Shown piece after piece: positions 9,693 through 18,553 of a DNA stretch of 64,000 bases (position 1 is its first letter; each line of letters opens with the position of its first letter). A model generated the notes under the pieces. It did no database searches. It was not told the origin of the DNA and saw only the letters and a program-made list of their open reading frames with translations. Source of the DNA: Acinetobacter portensis (lineage in GTDB: Bacteria > Pseudomonadota > Gammaproteobacteria > Pseudomonadales > Moraxellaceae). The stretch covers positions 2,504,516-2,568,515 of the forward strand of contig NZ_CP096120.1 in NCBI RefSeq assembly GCF_023158935.1. Reading direction: 5' to 3'. The translations under genes and the position numbers were made by a program.

Positions 9693-12377
9693 ATGATTCA
9701 ACAAATTGCTGCTCCATTACGCGAAGACGTACGTTTACTTGGAAACTTGTTGGGTGAAACACTCAAGGAGCAAGCAGGACAAGATTTGTTTAATCAAGTC
9801 GAGCAAATTCGTGCTTTATCTAAAGGTGCGAGAGATGGACAAGTTGAAGCTGAAAGAGAATTAGAAAAATTATTATCTAGCTTAGGTGATGAAGAAATTT
9901 TACCTCTCACCCGAGCATTCACCCACTTTTTAAACTTCTCCAATATTGCCGAACAATATCATGTGGTTCGTAGCCGTCGCCAAAGTGAGTTTGATGAGTC
10001 TTTACCATCACCAAATCCACTCGATCATTTATTTGAAAAATTTAAACAACATCAAATTTCCGCAGAAACCTTATATAAGCAAGTTTGCGAACTTAAAATT
10101 GAACTGGTTCTAACAGCTCACCCCACAGAAGTAAGCCGTCGTACGCTTATTCAAAAGTACGATGGTATTAACGATTGTCTACATAAATTTGATCAGCAAA
10201 AACTGACACCACATGAACGCCAAACGGTTTTAGATGACTTAAAACAACTGATTTGTTCTGCATGGCAAACAGATGAAATTCGTCAAAACAAGCCAACGCC
10301 AATTGATGAAGCAAAGTGGGGCTTTACAACCATCGAACAAACTTTATGGAATGCTGTTCCAAAGTTTGTGCGTGAATTAAATGGCATGGTGCAAGATCAA
10401 TGCGGTAAAAGTTTGCCTTTAACTATTGCGCCTGTTCGCTTCGCATCTTGGATGGGTGGTGACCGTGACGGAAATCCAAATGTAACGCATAACGTTACTC
10501 AAGAAGTTTTGTGGCTTTCTCGCTGGCAAGCATCTGAATTATATTTACGTGATATTGAAGATTTACGTTGGGAACTTTCAATTCAGCAATGTTCAGATGA
10601 ATTAAAACAAGCTTTAGGCAAAAATCATGCAGAACCATATCGTGAATATTTACGTGACACTCGTGAGCGTTTAAAAGCAACACGCCATTGGCTATCAGAA
10701 AAGCTTGCAGGTCGTGATGCAGATAGCAGCCGTGTTATTCAAAGTAAAGAGGAACTTCTGCAACCTCTTCTTTTATGCTATCGCTCTTTAATTGATTGTA
10801 ATTTGCCTGAAATTGCCAATGGTAAATTGCTCGATTACATTCACCGTGTAAATTGTTTTGGTATTGAACTTTTAAAACTCGATATTCGCCAAGAATCTGG
10901 TCGTCATCGCCAAGCGATTTCAGCAATTACGGAATATTTAGGTTTAGGTAATTTTGAAACGTGGACAGAACAAGCGCGTCAAAATTTCTTATTGCAAGAA
11001 TTACAAAGCAAACGCCCTCTTTTACCTAAATATTTAAATGAGCCTGCAGGTAGCCTCATTGAACATCCAGATGTTCAGGAAGTGTTTGCAACTATGCGCA
11101 CTTTGGCAAAACAGCCTCAAGAAAGTTTAGGTGCCTATATTATTTCTATGGCGGAATATCCAAGTGATGTTTTAGCTGTTCTACTTTTGCAAAAAGAAGC
11201 AGACATTAAGCATTCTTTACGTGTAGTTCCGCTATTTGAAACTTTAAAAGATTTAGATGGTGCTGCATCAACTATGAATACCCTGTTTGGTATGCATTGG
11301 TATAAGCAACATATTCAAGGCAAACACGAAGTCATGATTGGTTATTCTGACTCTGCAAAAGATGCAGGTTTCATGTCTGCAAACTGGGCACAATATCGTG
11401 CTCAAGAAGAATTAACTGCTGTCGCACAAACGCATGGCGTTCAATTAACACTATTCCATGGTCGTGGTGGTTCAATCAGCCGTGGTGGTGCACCAACTCA
11501 ACAAGCTTTATTCTCTCAACCACCTGGTTCAATTTCAGGTGCAATTCGTGTGACTGAACAAGGTGAAATGATTCGCTTCAAATTTGGTTTAGAAGGTATT
11601 GCGCTCCAAAACTTAGAGGTTTATACGGCTGCAACTTTAGAAGCAACACTTCTACCACCGCCTGTGCCAAAAGATGAATGGCGTGCGCTTATGGATGAAA
11701 TGACCGATTTATCTGTACAGGTATATCGTCAAACCGTTCGTGAAAACCCTCATTTTGTGAAATATTTACGTACGGTAACGCCTGAGTTAGAACTTCAAAT
11801 GCTGCCACTTGGTTCTCGCCCTGCAAAACGTAAAGTCAGTGGTGGCATAGAATCTTTACGTGCTATTCCATGGGTATTTGCTTGGACACAAATTCGCTTA
11901 ATGCTTCCTGCTTGGTTAGGAACAGGTGCTGCAATTAATCAAGTCATTGCAAATGACCAAAAAGGATTGCTAGATGAAATGCTTCAAGAATGGCCTTACT
12001 TCCAAACACTTATTGATATGCTCGAAATGGTACTTTCAAAAGCAGATGGTCATGTAGCACTTTATTACGAAGCACACCTTACAGATGATGAAGATTTAAA
12101 AGTTTTAGGTGAACAACTACGCCAACGCTTAAAAGATGCTGTAAAAACATTATTGGCACTTAAAGGCGAATCTAAACTTTTAAGTAGTAATGAAGTTTTA
12201 GATCAGTCCATGAAAGTGCGTAAACCATACTTATTACCGTTGCATCTATTACAAGCCGAACTTATGAAACGTCGTCGTTTATATATGAATGAAAAACAGG
12301 CTGAAAATACCCCTGTCGATCATGCATTAATGGTTACTATTGCAGGTATTGCTGCTGGCTTACGCAATACAGGCTAA
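9693..12377 (+). CDS. ppc: Phosphoenolpyruvate carboxylase
   Basis: The protein is about 894 residues, full length for the family. The catalytic histidine motif LTAHPTEVSRRT is near residue 143. The second signature FHGRGGSISRGG is in the middle, and the conserved C-terminal allosteric end finishes in GLRNTG. The enzyme carboxylates PEP to oxaloacetate to replenish the TCA cycle. The frame is open from an ATG at 9684, but the GGGGA Shine-Dalgarno (9679-9683) touches that codon. The ATG at 9693 has a 9-base spacer and was chosen. The gene is monocistronic, with a 607-bp gene-free region upstream and an intrinsic terminator downstream. Confidence 0.97.
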   Translation: MIQQIAAPLREDVRLLGNLLGETLKEQAGQDLFNQVEQIRALSKGARDGQVEAERELEKLLSSLGDEEILPLTRAFTHFLNFSNIAEQYHVVRSRRQSEFDESLPSPNPLDHLFEKFKQHQISAETLYKQVCELKIELVLTAHPTEVSRRTLIQKYDGINDCLHKFDQQKLTPHERQTVLDDLKQLICSAWQTDEIRQNKPTPIDEAKWGFTTIEQTLWNAVPKFVRELNGMVQDQCGKSLPLTIAPVRFASWMGGDRDGNPNVTHNVTQEVLWLSRWQASELYLRDIEDLRWELSIQQCSDELKQALGKNHAEPYREYLRDTRERLKATRHWLSEKLAGRDADSSRVIQSKEELLQPLLLCYRSLIDCNLPEIANGKLLDYIHRVNCFGIELLKLDIRQESGRHRQAISAITEYLGLGNFETWTEQARQNFLLQELQSKRPLLPKYLNEPAGSLIEHPDVQEVFATMRTLAKQPQESLGAYIISMAEYPSDVLAVLLLQKEADIKHSLRVVPLFETLKDLDGAASTMNTLFGMHWYKQHIQGKHEVMIGYSDSAKDAGFMSANWAQYRAQEELTAVAQTHGVQLTLFHGRGGSISRGGAPTQQALFSQPPGSISGAIRVTEQGEMIRFKFGLEGIALQNLEVYTAATLEATLLPPPVPKDEWRALMDEMTDLSVQVYRQTVRENPHFVKYLRTVTPELELQMLPLGSRPAKRKVSGGIESLRAIPWVFAWTQIRLMLPAWLGTGAAINQVIANDQKGLLDEMLQEWPYFQTLIDMLEMVLSKADGHVALYYEAHLTDDEDLKVLGEQLRQRLKDAVKTLLALKGESKLLSSNEVLDQSMKVRKPYLLPLHLLQAELMKRRRLYMNEKQAENTPVDHALMVTIAGIAAGLRNTG

Positions 12378-12392
12378 TTTATAAACACCTAC

Positions 12393-12422
12393 AAAAAAGC
12401 ACACTATTATGTGTGCTTTTTT
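12393..12422 (+). terminator. ppc intrinsic terminator
   Basis: A perfect stem AAAAAAGCACAC / GTGTGCTTTTTT begins 16 bp after the ppc stop codon. Confidence 0.85.
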
Positions 12423-12673
12423 AATAAACGTTCATTAAAAATAATTATTATATATATAAGTAAAATTACAAACTTTAAACACTACAAAAACATATAAATT
12501 TTAGCGGTTAAGTGCTGATTTTATGCCATTTTTTAGTAAAAAAACTTTTATCACTCGTTAAAAAAACAAATAAAGTCATGCAATTAGTTTGAATTTTTTT
12601 TTTGTTAAAGACATTAAAACTTTTTTACAACAAGAGTATGATGTGTTCAATTTATCTTTTGAGTGCTCATTTT

Positions 12674-13975
12674 ATGTCCAATTGGTTTCCAAAATGGCGC
12701 GCATACGAAGGCAGTATTGATGCTCGTCCTGTAGGTACAAACGAATATTTACCTCCTGCACAAAGTATTGTATTAGGCATACAGCATGCTTTTGCTATGT
12801 TTGGTGCGACCGTTTTAGCTCCGTTTTTAATGGGCTTCGATGCAAACCTTGCCATTTTAATGTCAGGTATTTGTACCATCCTGTTTTTCTTTATGACAGG
12901 TGGTCGTGTTCCTAGTTATTTAGGTTCTAGTTTTGCATTTATTGGTGTTGTTATTGCCGCAACAGGCTATGCAGCCTCAGGTACAGGCGCGCCAAATGCA
13001 AATATCGCCCTTGCTGCTGGCGGTATTATGGCATGTGGTGTTTTATATGCCATTTTCGGTTTTATTGTTATGGCAACGGGTACCCGTTGGATCGAAAAGC
13101 TCATGCCACCTGTTGTAACAGGTGCTGTGGTGATGATTATTGGTCTAAATTTAGCACCAATCACCATTAAAGGTGTTGCAGGTAATAACTTTAATATGTG
13201 GATGGCTTTAGTGACTGTGCTTTGCATGGGTTCAATTGCAGTATTCACTAAAGGCTTACTACAACGTCTATTATTATTAGTTGGCTTATTATTGGCTTAC
13301 TTAACGTATTACATTATTTCAAATGTAATGGGTTATGGCACACCAATTAACTTTGCACCTATCCAACAAGCATCTTGGTTTGGTTTACCACAGTTCCATG
13401 CACCTGAATTTAGCGCAAATGCAATGCTCATTATTGCCCCTATCGCGCTTATTTTAGTGGCAGAAAACTTAGGTCATATTAAAGCTGTTGGCGCAATGAC
13501 AGGTGAAAACCTAGATCCACATATTGGTAAAGCATTTGTTGCCGATGGTATTGCAACTACGCTTTCTGGCGGTGTTGGCGCTCCAGGTATGACAACTTAC
13601 GGCGAAAATATTGGTGTAATGGCGGTTACTCGTGTTTACTCTACTATTATCTTTGTTTTTGCAGGTGTATTTGCTATTTTCCTAGGCTTCTCGCCTAAGT
13701 TTGGCGCAATCATTCATACCATTCCAACTGCAATTTTAACAGGTGCCTCAATTGTGGTATTTGGTTTAATTACTATTGCTGGTGCAAAAATTTGGATTGA
13801 AAACAAAGTCGATTTTTCTAAGAACAAAAACCTAATGGTTGCTGCAGTAACTATTATTTTAGGTACTGGCGACTTTGCACTTCAATTTGGTAGCTTTAAC
13901 CTTGGTGGTATTGGTACCGCTACATTTGCTGCACTTATTTTGAACTGGTTCTTCAGTTTAGGCGACAAATCATAA
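12674..13975 (+). CDS. Pyrimidine permease, RutG/UraA-type (nucleobase:cation symporter-2)
   Basis: This 433-residue NCS2 transporter has about 12-14 membrane helices. The family motifs are clear: QHAFAMFGATVLAP near the N-terminus, GGRVPSYLGSSFAF, and the substrate-site ILVAENLGHIKAVGAMTG. It also carries GAPGMTTYGENIGVMAVT. It resembles E. coli RutG more than UraA in these blocks. It imports uracil or a related pyrimidine with protons. No other rut genes are present here. The frame stays open 72 bp upstream (to 12602). I prefer the ATG at 12674 because it begins the conserved sequence, but an ATG at 12638 with AAGAG upstream is possible. Confidence 0.88.
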   Translation: MSNWFPKWRAYEGSIDARPVGTNEYLPPAQSIVLGIQHAFAMFGATVLAPFLMGFDANLAILMSGICTILFFFMTGGRVPSYLGSSFAFIGVVIAATGYAASGTGAPNANIALAAGGIMACGVLYAIFGFIVMATGTRWIEKLMPPVVTGAVVMIIGLNLAPITIKGVAGNNFNMWMALVTVLCMGSIAVFTKGLLQRLLLLVGLLLAYLTYYIISNVMGYGTPINFAPIQQASWFGLPQFHAPEFSANAMLIIAPIALILVAENLGHIKAVGAMTGENLDPHIGKAFVADGIATTLSGGVGAPGMTTYGENIGVMAVTRVYSTIIFVFAGVFAIFLGFSPKFGAIIHTIPTAILTGASIVVFGLITIAGAKIWIENKVDFSKNKNLMVAAVTIILGTGDFALQFGSFNLGGIGTATFAALILNWFFSLGDKS

Positions 13976-13996
13976 TAAAAGTTATTAAATATTTAT

Positions 13997-14020
13997 AGCA
14001 GTCTTCGGACTGCTTTTTTT
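13997..14020 (+). terminator. Intrinsic terminator of the permease gene
   Basis: A stable AGCAGTC-TTCG-GACTGCT hairpin (UUCG tetraloop) is followed by a T-run, 22 bp after the permease stop. Confidence 0.88.
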
Positions 14021-14070
14021 ATGCTTCATTTTTTCATAAGATAAAGCTACATATAGAATGATTATTTACT

Positions 14071-14976
14071 ATGCGCTTAGATTTGTTCGACCTACAACTC
14101 GTGCTTCATATTGTTGATACAGGTAGTCTCACCAAAGGTGCAGAACGTTCTGCTATTTCACTTCAAGCCTGTAGTGAGCGCATTAAAAAGCTCGAAAAAT
14201 TACTTTCTGTTAGTTTGTTTACGCGTCACTCTTCTGGCGTTCAACTCACTTTAGCAGGGCAAACTTTTGTAGAACATGCACAACAAATTTTGCAACAAAC
14301 TAAGCAGATGCAACAAGCGATGGCACCTTTTTCTGAGGGTTTAAGTTCTAGTATTACGCTTTGGTGTAACTCTTCTGCGCAAAGTGAATATTTACCTTTA
14401 TTATTACCGCAATATTTAGTTGAAAACCCGAATACTCAAATAGATTTAAAAGAGGCGGAATCGAATGATATTGTGCAAGCAATTGAATCGGGTGTTGCTA
14501 AACTAGGTTTAATTTCAAGTTTTTTTAAGTCACACGAATTGCAAACTTTGGAATTTTCAGATGATCCTTTGGTGCTCATTTGCCCTATTCATCATGAACT
14601 TGCAACACAAAATCAACTACAGCTTTCAGACCTACTTTCACATGCTTTTGTGGGGCTCATGCAATACCACTCTTTACAGCAGTCGATTGAAACTCAAGCG
14701 AAGTTATTAGGCTGTACAATCCAATACCGTTTACGTCTACCCAATTTTGCGGCAATTGCGCAAGTTGTTGCCAATGGTGTTGGAATTGCGATTATGCCTA
14801 AACGTGCCGCTTTACGTTTAAAGGAGTTATATGCTTTTCAACATGTGGAATTGACAGGTGAATGGGCGAATCGGAAGTTATTACTAACTGCTAAAATTTT
14901 TGATGATCTGCCTGTAACATATCAGCACTTTGCACAGTTTTTAATATCGCAGAATAGTCAGTTAAAATTGGAATGA
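14071..14976 (+). CDS. LysR-family transcriptional regulator
   Basis: The protein has 301 residues. The N-terminal winged helix-turn-helix occupies about residues 1-62 (LVLHIVDTGSLTKGAERSAIS, LFTRHSSGVQLTLAG), then a linker helix and a periplasmic-binding-type effector domain to the end (VANGVGIAIMPKRAA). It acts as a cytoplasmic DNA-binding regulator with an unknown inducer. It lies between the pyrimidine permease on the same strand and a convergent TSUP permease gene. A terminator separates it from the permease, so it probably has its own promoter. No target can be assigned from the sequence. Confidence 0.9.
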   Translation: MRLDLFDLQLVLHIVDTGSLTKGAERSAISLQACSERIKKLEKLLSVSLFTRHSSGVQLTLAGQTFVEHAQQILQQTKQMQQAMAPFSEGLSSSITLWCNSSAQSEYLPLLLPQYLVENPNTQIDLKEAESNDIVQAIESGVAKLGLISSFFKSHELQTLEFSDDPLVLICPIHHELATQNQLQLSDLLSHAFVGLMQYHSLQQSIETQAKLLGCTIQYRLRLPNFAAIAQVVANGVGIAIMPKRAALRLKELYAFQHVELTGEWANRKLLLTAKIFDDLPVTYQHFAQFLISQNSQLKLE

Positions 14977-15050
14977 GTTATTAAAATATTAGCTCAAGCA
15001 CATATTCTTAGATTTTATATATTCAAAATTAATTTATCTGAAAATTGCGA

Positions 15051-15773
15051 TTACCGTAAAATCATATAACTACCCAAAGCAATTAAGCCAAAGAAAAATA
15101 CTTTACGAAACTTTTGCTCAGAAATTCGGTAACGAATTTTTGTACCTAACCACATACCTATCAAAGCAGGAATCAATGCAATCATAGACATTACATAATC
15201 AATTGGCATATTTTCAACAGGATTTTGATGTAAAAATATCGCTAAACATATGGTCGATGTTGTAAATGCTAACCCAAGCGATTGAACTAAATCATCACGT
15301 TGTAAATTCAAGGTCTGTAAATACGGTACAACAGGAATAACTACAACTCCCGTCGCAACAGTTAAAGCACCGCCTAAATACCCCATAATTGGCGACAACC
15401 AATTTTCATACTTTGATAAATTAGGCATACTTTTGGCAAACAAACCATACAAACCATAGAGAGCAAGCATTCCGCCCAACAAAGCTTCACTATTAAAATC
15501 GCTATGGCCTAAAGTTGGGAAAACACTCCAAATAGAACCAACAATAATACCAATCAACAATAACCAAAATCGACGAATTAGCTGTAATACACGACCTTCA
15601 GCAAAAAGTTGCCAAATATTCGTCACCATAGATGGAATAATCAATAACGTTGCCGCTTGAAATGGACTAATCACCATGGTCAATAATCCCATAGATACAG
15701 CAGGTAAACCTAAACCAATTGTGCCTTTGATCATGCCTGCAAGTGCAAATACGGTAATTACAAACCAAACCAT
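15051..15773 (-). CDS. TSUP-family permease (TauE/SafE-type)
   Basis: The protein has 240 residues with 7-8 hydrophobic segments and the two-fold glycine-rich pattern of TSUP transporters (GMIKGTIGLGLPAVSMGLL near the N-terminus, MGYLGGALTVATGVVVIPVVPYLQ in the second half). Members export or import sulfur-containing anions such as sulfite or sulfoacetate, or small organic acids. No neighbouring sulfur gene helps to narrow the substrate. It is convergent with the LysR regulator and separated from the upstream chorismate mutase gene by two perfect hairpins. Confidence 0.87.
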   Translation of the reverse strand: MVWFVITVFALAGMIKGTIGLGLPAVSMGLLTMVISPFQAATLLIIPSMVTNIWQLFAEGRVLQLIRRFWLLLIGIIVGSIWSVFPTLGHSDFNSEALLGGMLALYGLYGLFAKSMPNLSKYENWLSPIMGYLGGALTVATGVVVIPVVPYLQTLNLQRDDLVQSLGLAFTTSTICLAIFLHQNPVENMPIDYVMSMIALIPALIGMWLGTKIRYRISEQKFRKVFFFGLIALGSYMILR

Positions 15774-15843
15774 GTGATAAATCCTTCAATACGTTTGGCT
15801 ATGCTAAATAAAATTTCATCTTTTAAAAATCAGGGTTTAATGT

Positions 15844-15874
15844 AGCAAGCCTCAATAAAATATTGAGGCTTGCT
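15844..15874. terminator. Perfect 14-bp hairpin
   Basis: AGCAAGCCTCAATA / TATTGAGGCTTGCT with a 3-base loop. It lacks a strong T-run on either strand. It lies between the TSUP gene and a longer palindrome and could be a terminator or an RNA-stabilising structure. Confidence 0.55.
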
Positions 15875-15877
15875 TTA

Positions 15878-15932
15878 AAATACACCTATAAAAAAAGGCA
15901 TGTTAAACATGCCTTTTTTTATAGGTGTATTT
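15878..15932 (-). terminator. Perfect 26-bp hairpin, terminator of the chorismate mutase operon
   Basis: The left arm 15878-15903 and right arm 15907-15932 pair perfectly over 26 bp with a 3-base loop (TAA). The core GGCATGT/ACATGCC is flanked by A7/T7. The stem includes the last five codons, stop included, of the chorismate mutase gene, so translation termination and hairpin folding compete. Confidence 0.7.
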
Positions 15933-16203
15933 CTTTTAATTCACGACGAATAAAATGCTGAATCATTTCTCTATAAATATTTTCAATTAACTCAGGATCT
16001 AAACCTTGTTCAGATGCTTGCACGCAAACTTTTTCGATCACTTCTTCAATACGTGGTGACTTTATATCTTCCGATTTACGCTTAAAACGAATGACCTGAT
16101 CTACATAAAATTGACGCGTTGCAATGAGTTCAATCAATGCATCATCTATTGCATCTACTCGATTACGTGCATCTTCTAGCGATTCCACTTTTTCTCTTTT
16201 CAT
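15919..16203 (-). CDS. Chorismate mutase, AroQ class
   Basis: The protein has 94 residues, the length of a stand-alone AroQ domain. The signature begins with R-VDAIDDALIELIATRQFYVDQVIRFK, whose arginine and lysine residues line the active site. It continues with PRIEEVIEKVCVQASEQGLDPELIENIYREMIQHFI. The likely reaction is chorismate to prephenate in phenylalanine and tyrosine synthesis; a PchB-like isochorismate lyase activity is a less likely alternative. Its start overlaps the end of the upstream two-domain gene by 4 bp (ATGA), so both are co-translated. No signal peptide is present, so it is cytoplasmic. Confidence 0.85.
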   Translation of the reverse strand: MKREKVESLEDARNRVDAIDDALIELIATRQFYVDQVIRFKRKSEDIKSPRIEEVIEKVCVQASEQGLDPELIENIYREMIQHFIRRELKEIHL

Positions 16204-17501
16204 TTTAATTCGCTATCCGTATTACTTTCACTTTTATATCTATGTTCTAACACGTTACTGAAAATACTTTCAATCATCCAAACACGATATAAGCTATTAA
16301 ATACATAACTTTGCTCGTCAACTCTTAAATCAAGCACAGGAAAGTTCGGTTGAGATTTCATTTCACAATGAATATCATTTTCTTGAAGCTTTGACCTTAC
16401 ATCTAAATCTGTAAGTTCTTTAATATCTAAATCATGCATTAATTCATTTAAATGAGATGCATAAGACAAGTCTTTTCCTTCAGTCCAAACTGCTTTTAAA
16501 ATATGATAAATAGCATCTATTTGTTGTTCTTCAGGTACACTATAAAACAACTTCGCCATATTGATTGTGCTTGTTTCAGTTGGGCGACAAAATGGTGTAA
16601 AAGCAACTTCTGTACGCTTCGATAAGCGTGTTGCCAGACTCCAATCAAATTGATCTCGCCCTTGATAACTTAAAGGATAGATCTTCAATTGAATATTATA
16701 ATAATTCGCCAATTCTTCTTTTATATATGCCAATAGCAACCACGAAATTGGGTCTTCTAAAGCAATATATAAATCTAATTCAGGATCTAATCCCTGAATT
16801 TCATTTAGCTCTTCTGCATCACTAATTAAATGCTCACGCCATTCAATATGATTAATTAAGAAAATTGGATTATCTGTAAGTAAATTTTGACGTTTTAAAC
16901 GGCGCGTTAACCTTAATAAATCATCTACAGCATGATACTTTCGGTCAGCAAATTGAAAATAACCAGTAAGAACTTCATCATTATTAAAAATACGCTCTTC
17001 AAAATTTTGGACTTTATGATGTTGGCTTGCCATCGCATAGAGCGTACGTAATTTTCCATACTGCTTTTGCCAAAGCATGTGAAATACATCTTCCAATAAA
17101 TATAGAAAATCCTGCCCTCTTAATGGCGTATTTTTTAAGATAACTTCAGCTTGTTTTAAAGCCTCTTCTGTTGGCTGTTCAGGTGCTTCATGAAAGCTAA
17201 AACGGTGCTGTTTAGACAAAATTTTGGCATCATTTAAACAATAATTTTGCCATTCCATTGCAGACATATTATTCGGTGGTTCTGCCGCTTTATCTGAAAT
17301 TATGACTTTTAAAGGTTTTAATTCTTCTATTAATATTTCTTCTAATTGTGGTAATTGCTGAACCGCTAAATAGCTATAAACATCATCCAAACGCAAATGA
17401 ATAGTCAATCCCTGATCTATAGATAACACCTCTTGGCGAATTGGTTTTTGATAAAACCAACTCGATCGAATTGGATCGAACCAACGGCGTAGCAATGACA
17501 T
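16200..17501 (-). CDS. Two-domain DsbA/HCCA-isomerase-like protein of unknown function
   Basis: The 433-residue protein looks like two tandem thioredoxin-fold (DsbA/2-hydroxychromene-2-carboxylate isomerase type) halves. The first starts near residue 30 (IHLRLDDVYSYLAVQQLPQL) and the second near 245 (LYIALEDPISWLLLAYIKEEL). Both open with a beta strand followed by D-(V/P)-x-S-(Y/W) and a helix, as HCCA isomerases do (DPxSPW). No CxxC redox motif is present, so oxidoreductase activity is unlikely. There is no signal peptide. It is inferred to be a cytoplasmic isomerase or glutathione-transferase-like protein. It is translationally coupled to the chorismate mutase, and an IS1 copy sits 146 bp upstream of its start. 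Confidence 0.6.
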   Translation of the reverse strand: MSLLRRWFDPIRSSWFYQKPIRQEVLSIDQGLTIHLRLDDVYSYLAVQQLPQLEEILIEELKPLKVIISDKAAEPPNNMSAMEWQNYCLNDAKILSKQHRFSFHEAPEQPTEEALKQAEVILKNTPLRGQDFLYLLEDVFHMLWQKQYGKLRTLYAMASQHHKVQNFEERIFNNDEVLTGYFQFADRKYHAVDDLLRLTRRLKRQNLLTDNPIFLINHIEWREHLISDAEELNEIQGLDPELDLYIALEDPISWLLLAYIKEELANYYNIQLKIYPLSYQGRDQFDWSLATRLSKRTEVAFTPFCRPTETSTINMAKLFYSVPEEQQIDAIYHILKAVWTEGKDLSYASHLNELMHDLDIKELTDLDVRSKLQENDIHCEMKSQPNFPVLDLRVDEQSYVFNSLYRVWMIESIFSNVLEHRYKSESNTDSELK

Positions 17502-17655
17502 GAGATAAACCTCGAAGAATGTTTGATATTCAACGTTTACATTGAATCAACATGCAACATAAAAAATTAAAAGTAAAAATAATTAAAATAGTATAAGCCT
17601 GATGAAAAAGTTATAGCAATTCGAAATGAAATGTTCAATCTTTAGATAAATTTCA

Positions 17656-18443
17656 GGTGGTGTTTCAAAAAGTATGCTGAAAAAAAACAGGTTGGCTTTT
17701 GATAAAATAGTGAGATGCAAATAACACTAGAAATCAAATGTCCAACCTGTCGAAGTGACAGTATAAAGAAAAATGGCTTCAAACTAAATGGTAAGCAAAA
17801 CTATCAATGTAAAAACTGCAAGCGTCAGTTTATTGGGGATCATGCTCTTAGTTACCGAGGTTGTCATTCTGGTATAACAAATAAAATACTCCACCTGATG
17901 GTTAGAGGGGGTGGTATAAGAGATATTGCAGAAACCGAGCGTGTCAGCATAGGTAAGGTTTTACGAACATTAAGTAAATCCACTTATAAAATTCGCCCTA
18001 AGCAAAATTATTATGAATCTATTGAGGTTGATGAGTTTTGGACTTTTGTAGGAAATAAAAAGAATAAACAATGGCTTATTTACGCATACCATAGAGAAAC
18101 AGGTGAAATTGTTGCTTATGTTTGGGGTAAACGAGATCTGGCGACAGTCCAACGATTGAAGGCAAAGTTAAAGCAATTAGGTGTTCACTACACCCGAATT
18201 TCAAGTGATCACTGGGATAGTTTTGTGACTGCCTTTAAAAACTGTAAGCAAAGTATTGGTAAGTTTTTTACTGTAGGTATTGAAGGAAATAATTGTAAAA
18301 TAAGGCATCGAATTAGACGTAGTTTTAGGAAAAGTTGTAATTTTTCGAAAAAGCTTGAAAACCATTTTAAAGCCTTCGACTTAACCTTCTTTTATATCAA
18401 TAATGGCTTCATTTAATTTCAGCATACTTTTGGAAACACCACC
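17656..18443 (+). mobile_element. IS1-family insertion sequence, intact
   Basis: This 788-bp element has 27-bp terminal inverted repeats that differ at one position (starting GGTGGTGTTTC). An 8-bp target duplication AAATTTCA lies at 17648-17655 and 18444-18451. It carries one complete transposase frame. It sits in the gap between the two-domain gene and ilvD and does not break either gene. Confidence 0.95.
17715..18416 (+). CDS. IS1-family transposase (single-frame)
   Basis: The 233 residues combine the InsA-like N-terminus and the InsB-like catalytic part in one continuous frame, without the frameshift of classical IS1. The N-terminus has a zinc-finger-like CPTCRSDSIKKNG...CKNC and a helix-turn-helix (GIRDIAETERVSIGKVLRTL). 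The catalytic part includes VDEFWTFVGNKKNKQW, SSDHWDSF and the NNCKIRHRIRRSFRKSCNFSK end block. The frame fills the element. It is probably functional. Confidence 0.93.
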   Translation: MQITLEIKCPTCRSDSIKKNGFKLNGKQNYQCKNCKRQFIGDHALSYRGCHSGITNKILHLMVRGGGIRDIAETERVSIGKVLRTLSKSTYKIRPKQNYYESIEVDEFWTFVGNKKNKQWLIYAYHRETGEIVAYVWGKRDLATVQRLKAKLKQLGVHYTRISSDHWDSFVTAFKNCKQSIGKFFTVGIEGNNCKIRHRIRRSFRKSCNFSKKLENHFKAFDLTFFYINNGFI

Positions 18444-18500
18444 AAATTTCATTTTGAAAAATCCAGCAATATTTAACCAATTTCATGAATTTATTTCATA

Positions 18501-18531
18501 AAAAAGCACTCAAAAAATGAGTGCTTTTTTT
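18501..18531 (-). terminator. ilvD intrinsic terminator
   Basis: The stem AAAAAGCACTCA / TGAGTGCTTTTTT with a short A-rich loop lies 23 bp after the ilvD stop. It has A- and T-runs on both sides and could act in both directions. Confidence 0.85.
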
Positions 18532-18553
18532 GTGCTAATCTAATAATAAATAC

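Noticed and set aside
12430..12673. Riboswitch upstream of the pyrimidine permease
   Set aside because: No conserved riboswitch motif or alternative hairpin was found; only AT-rich sequence.
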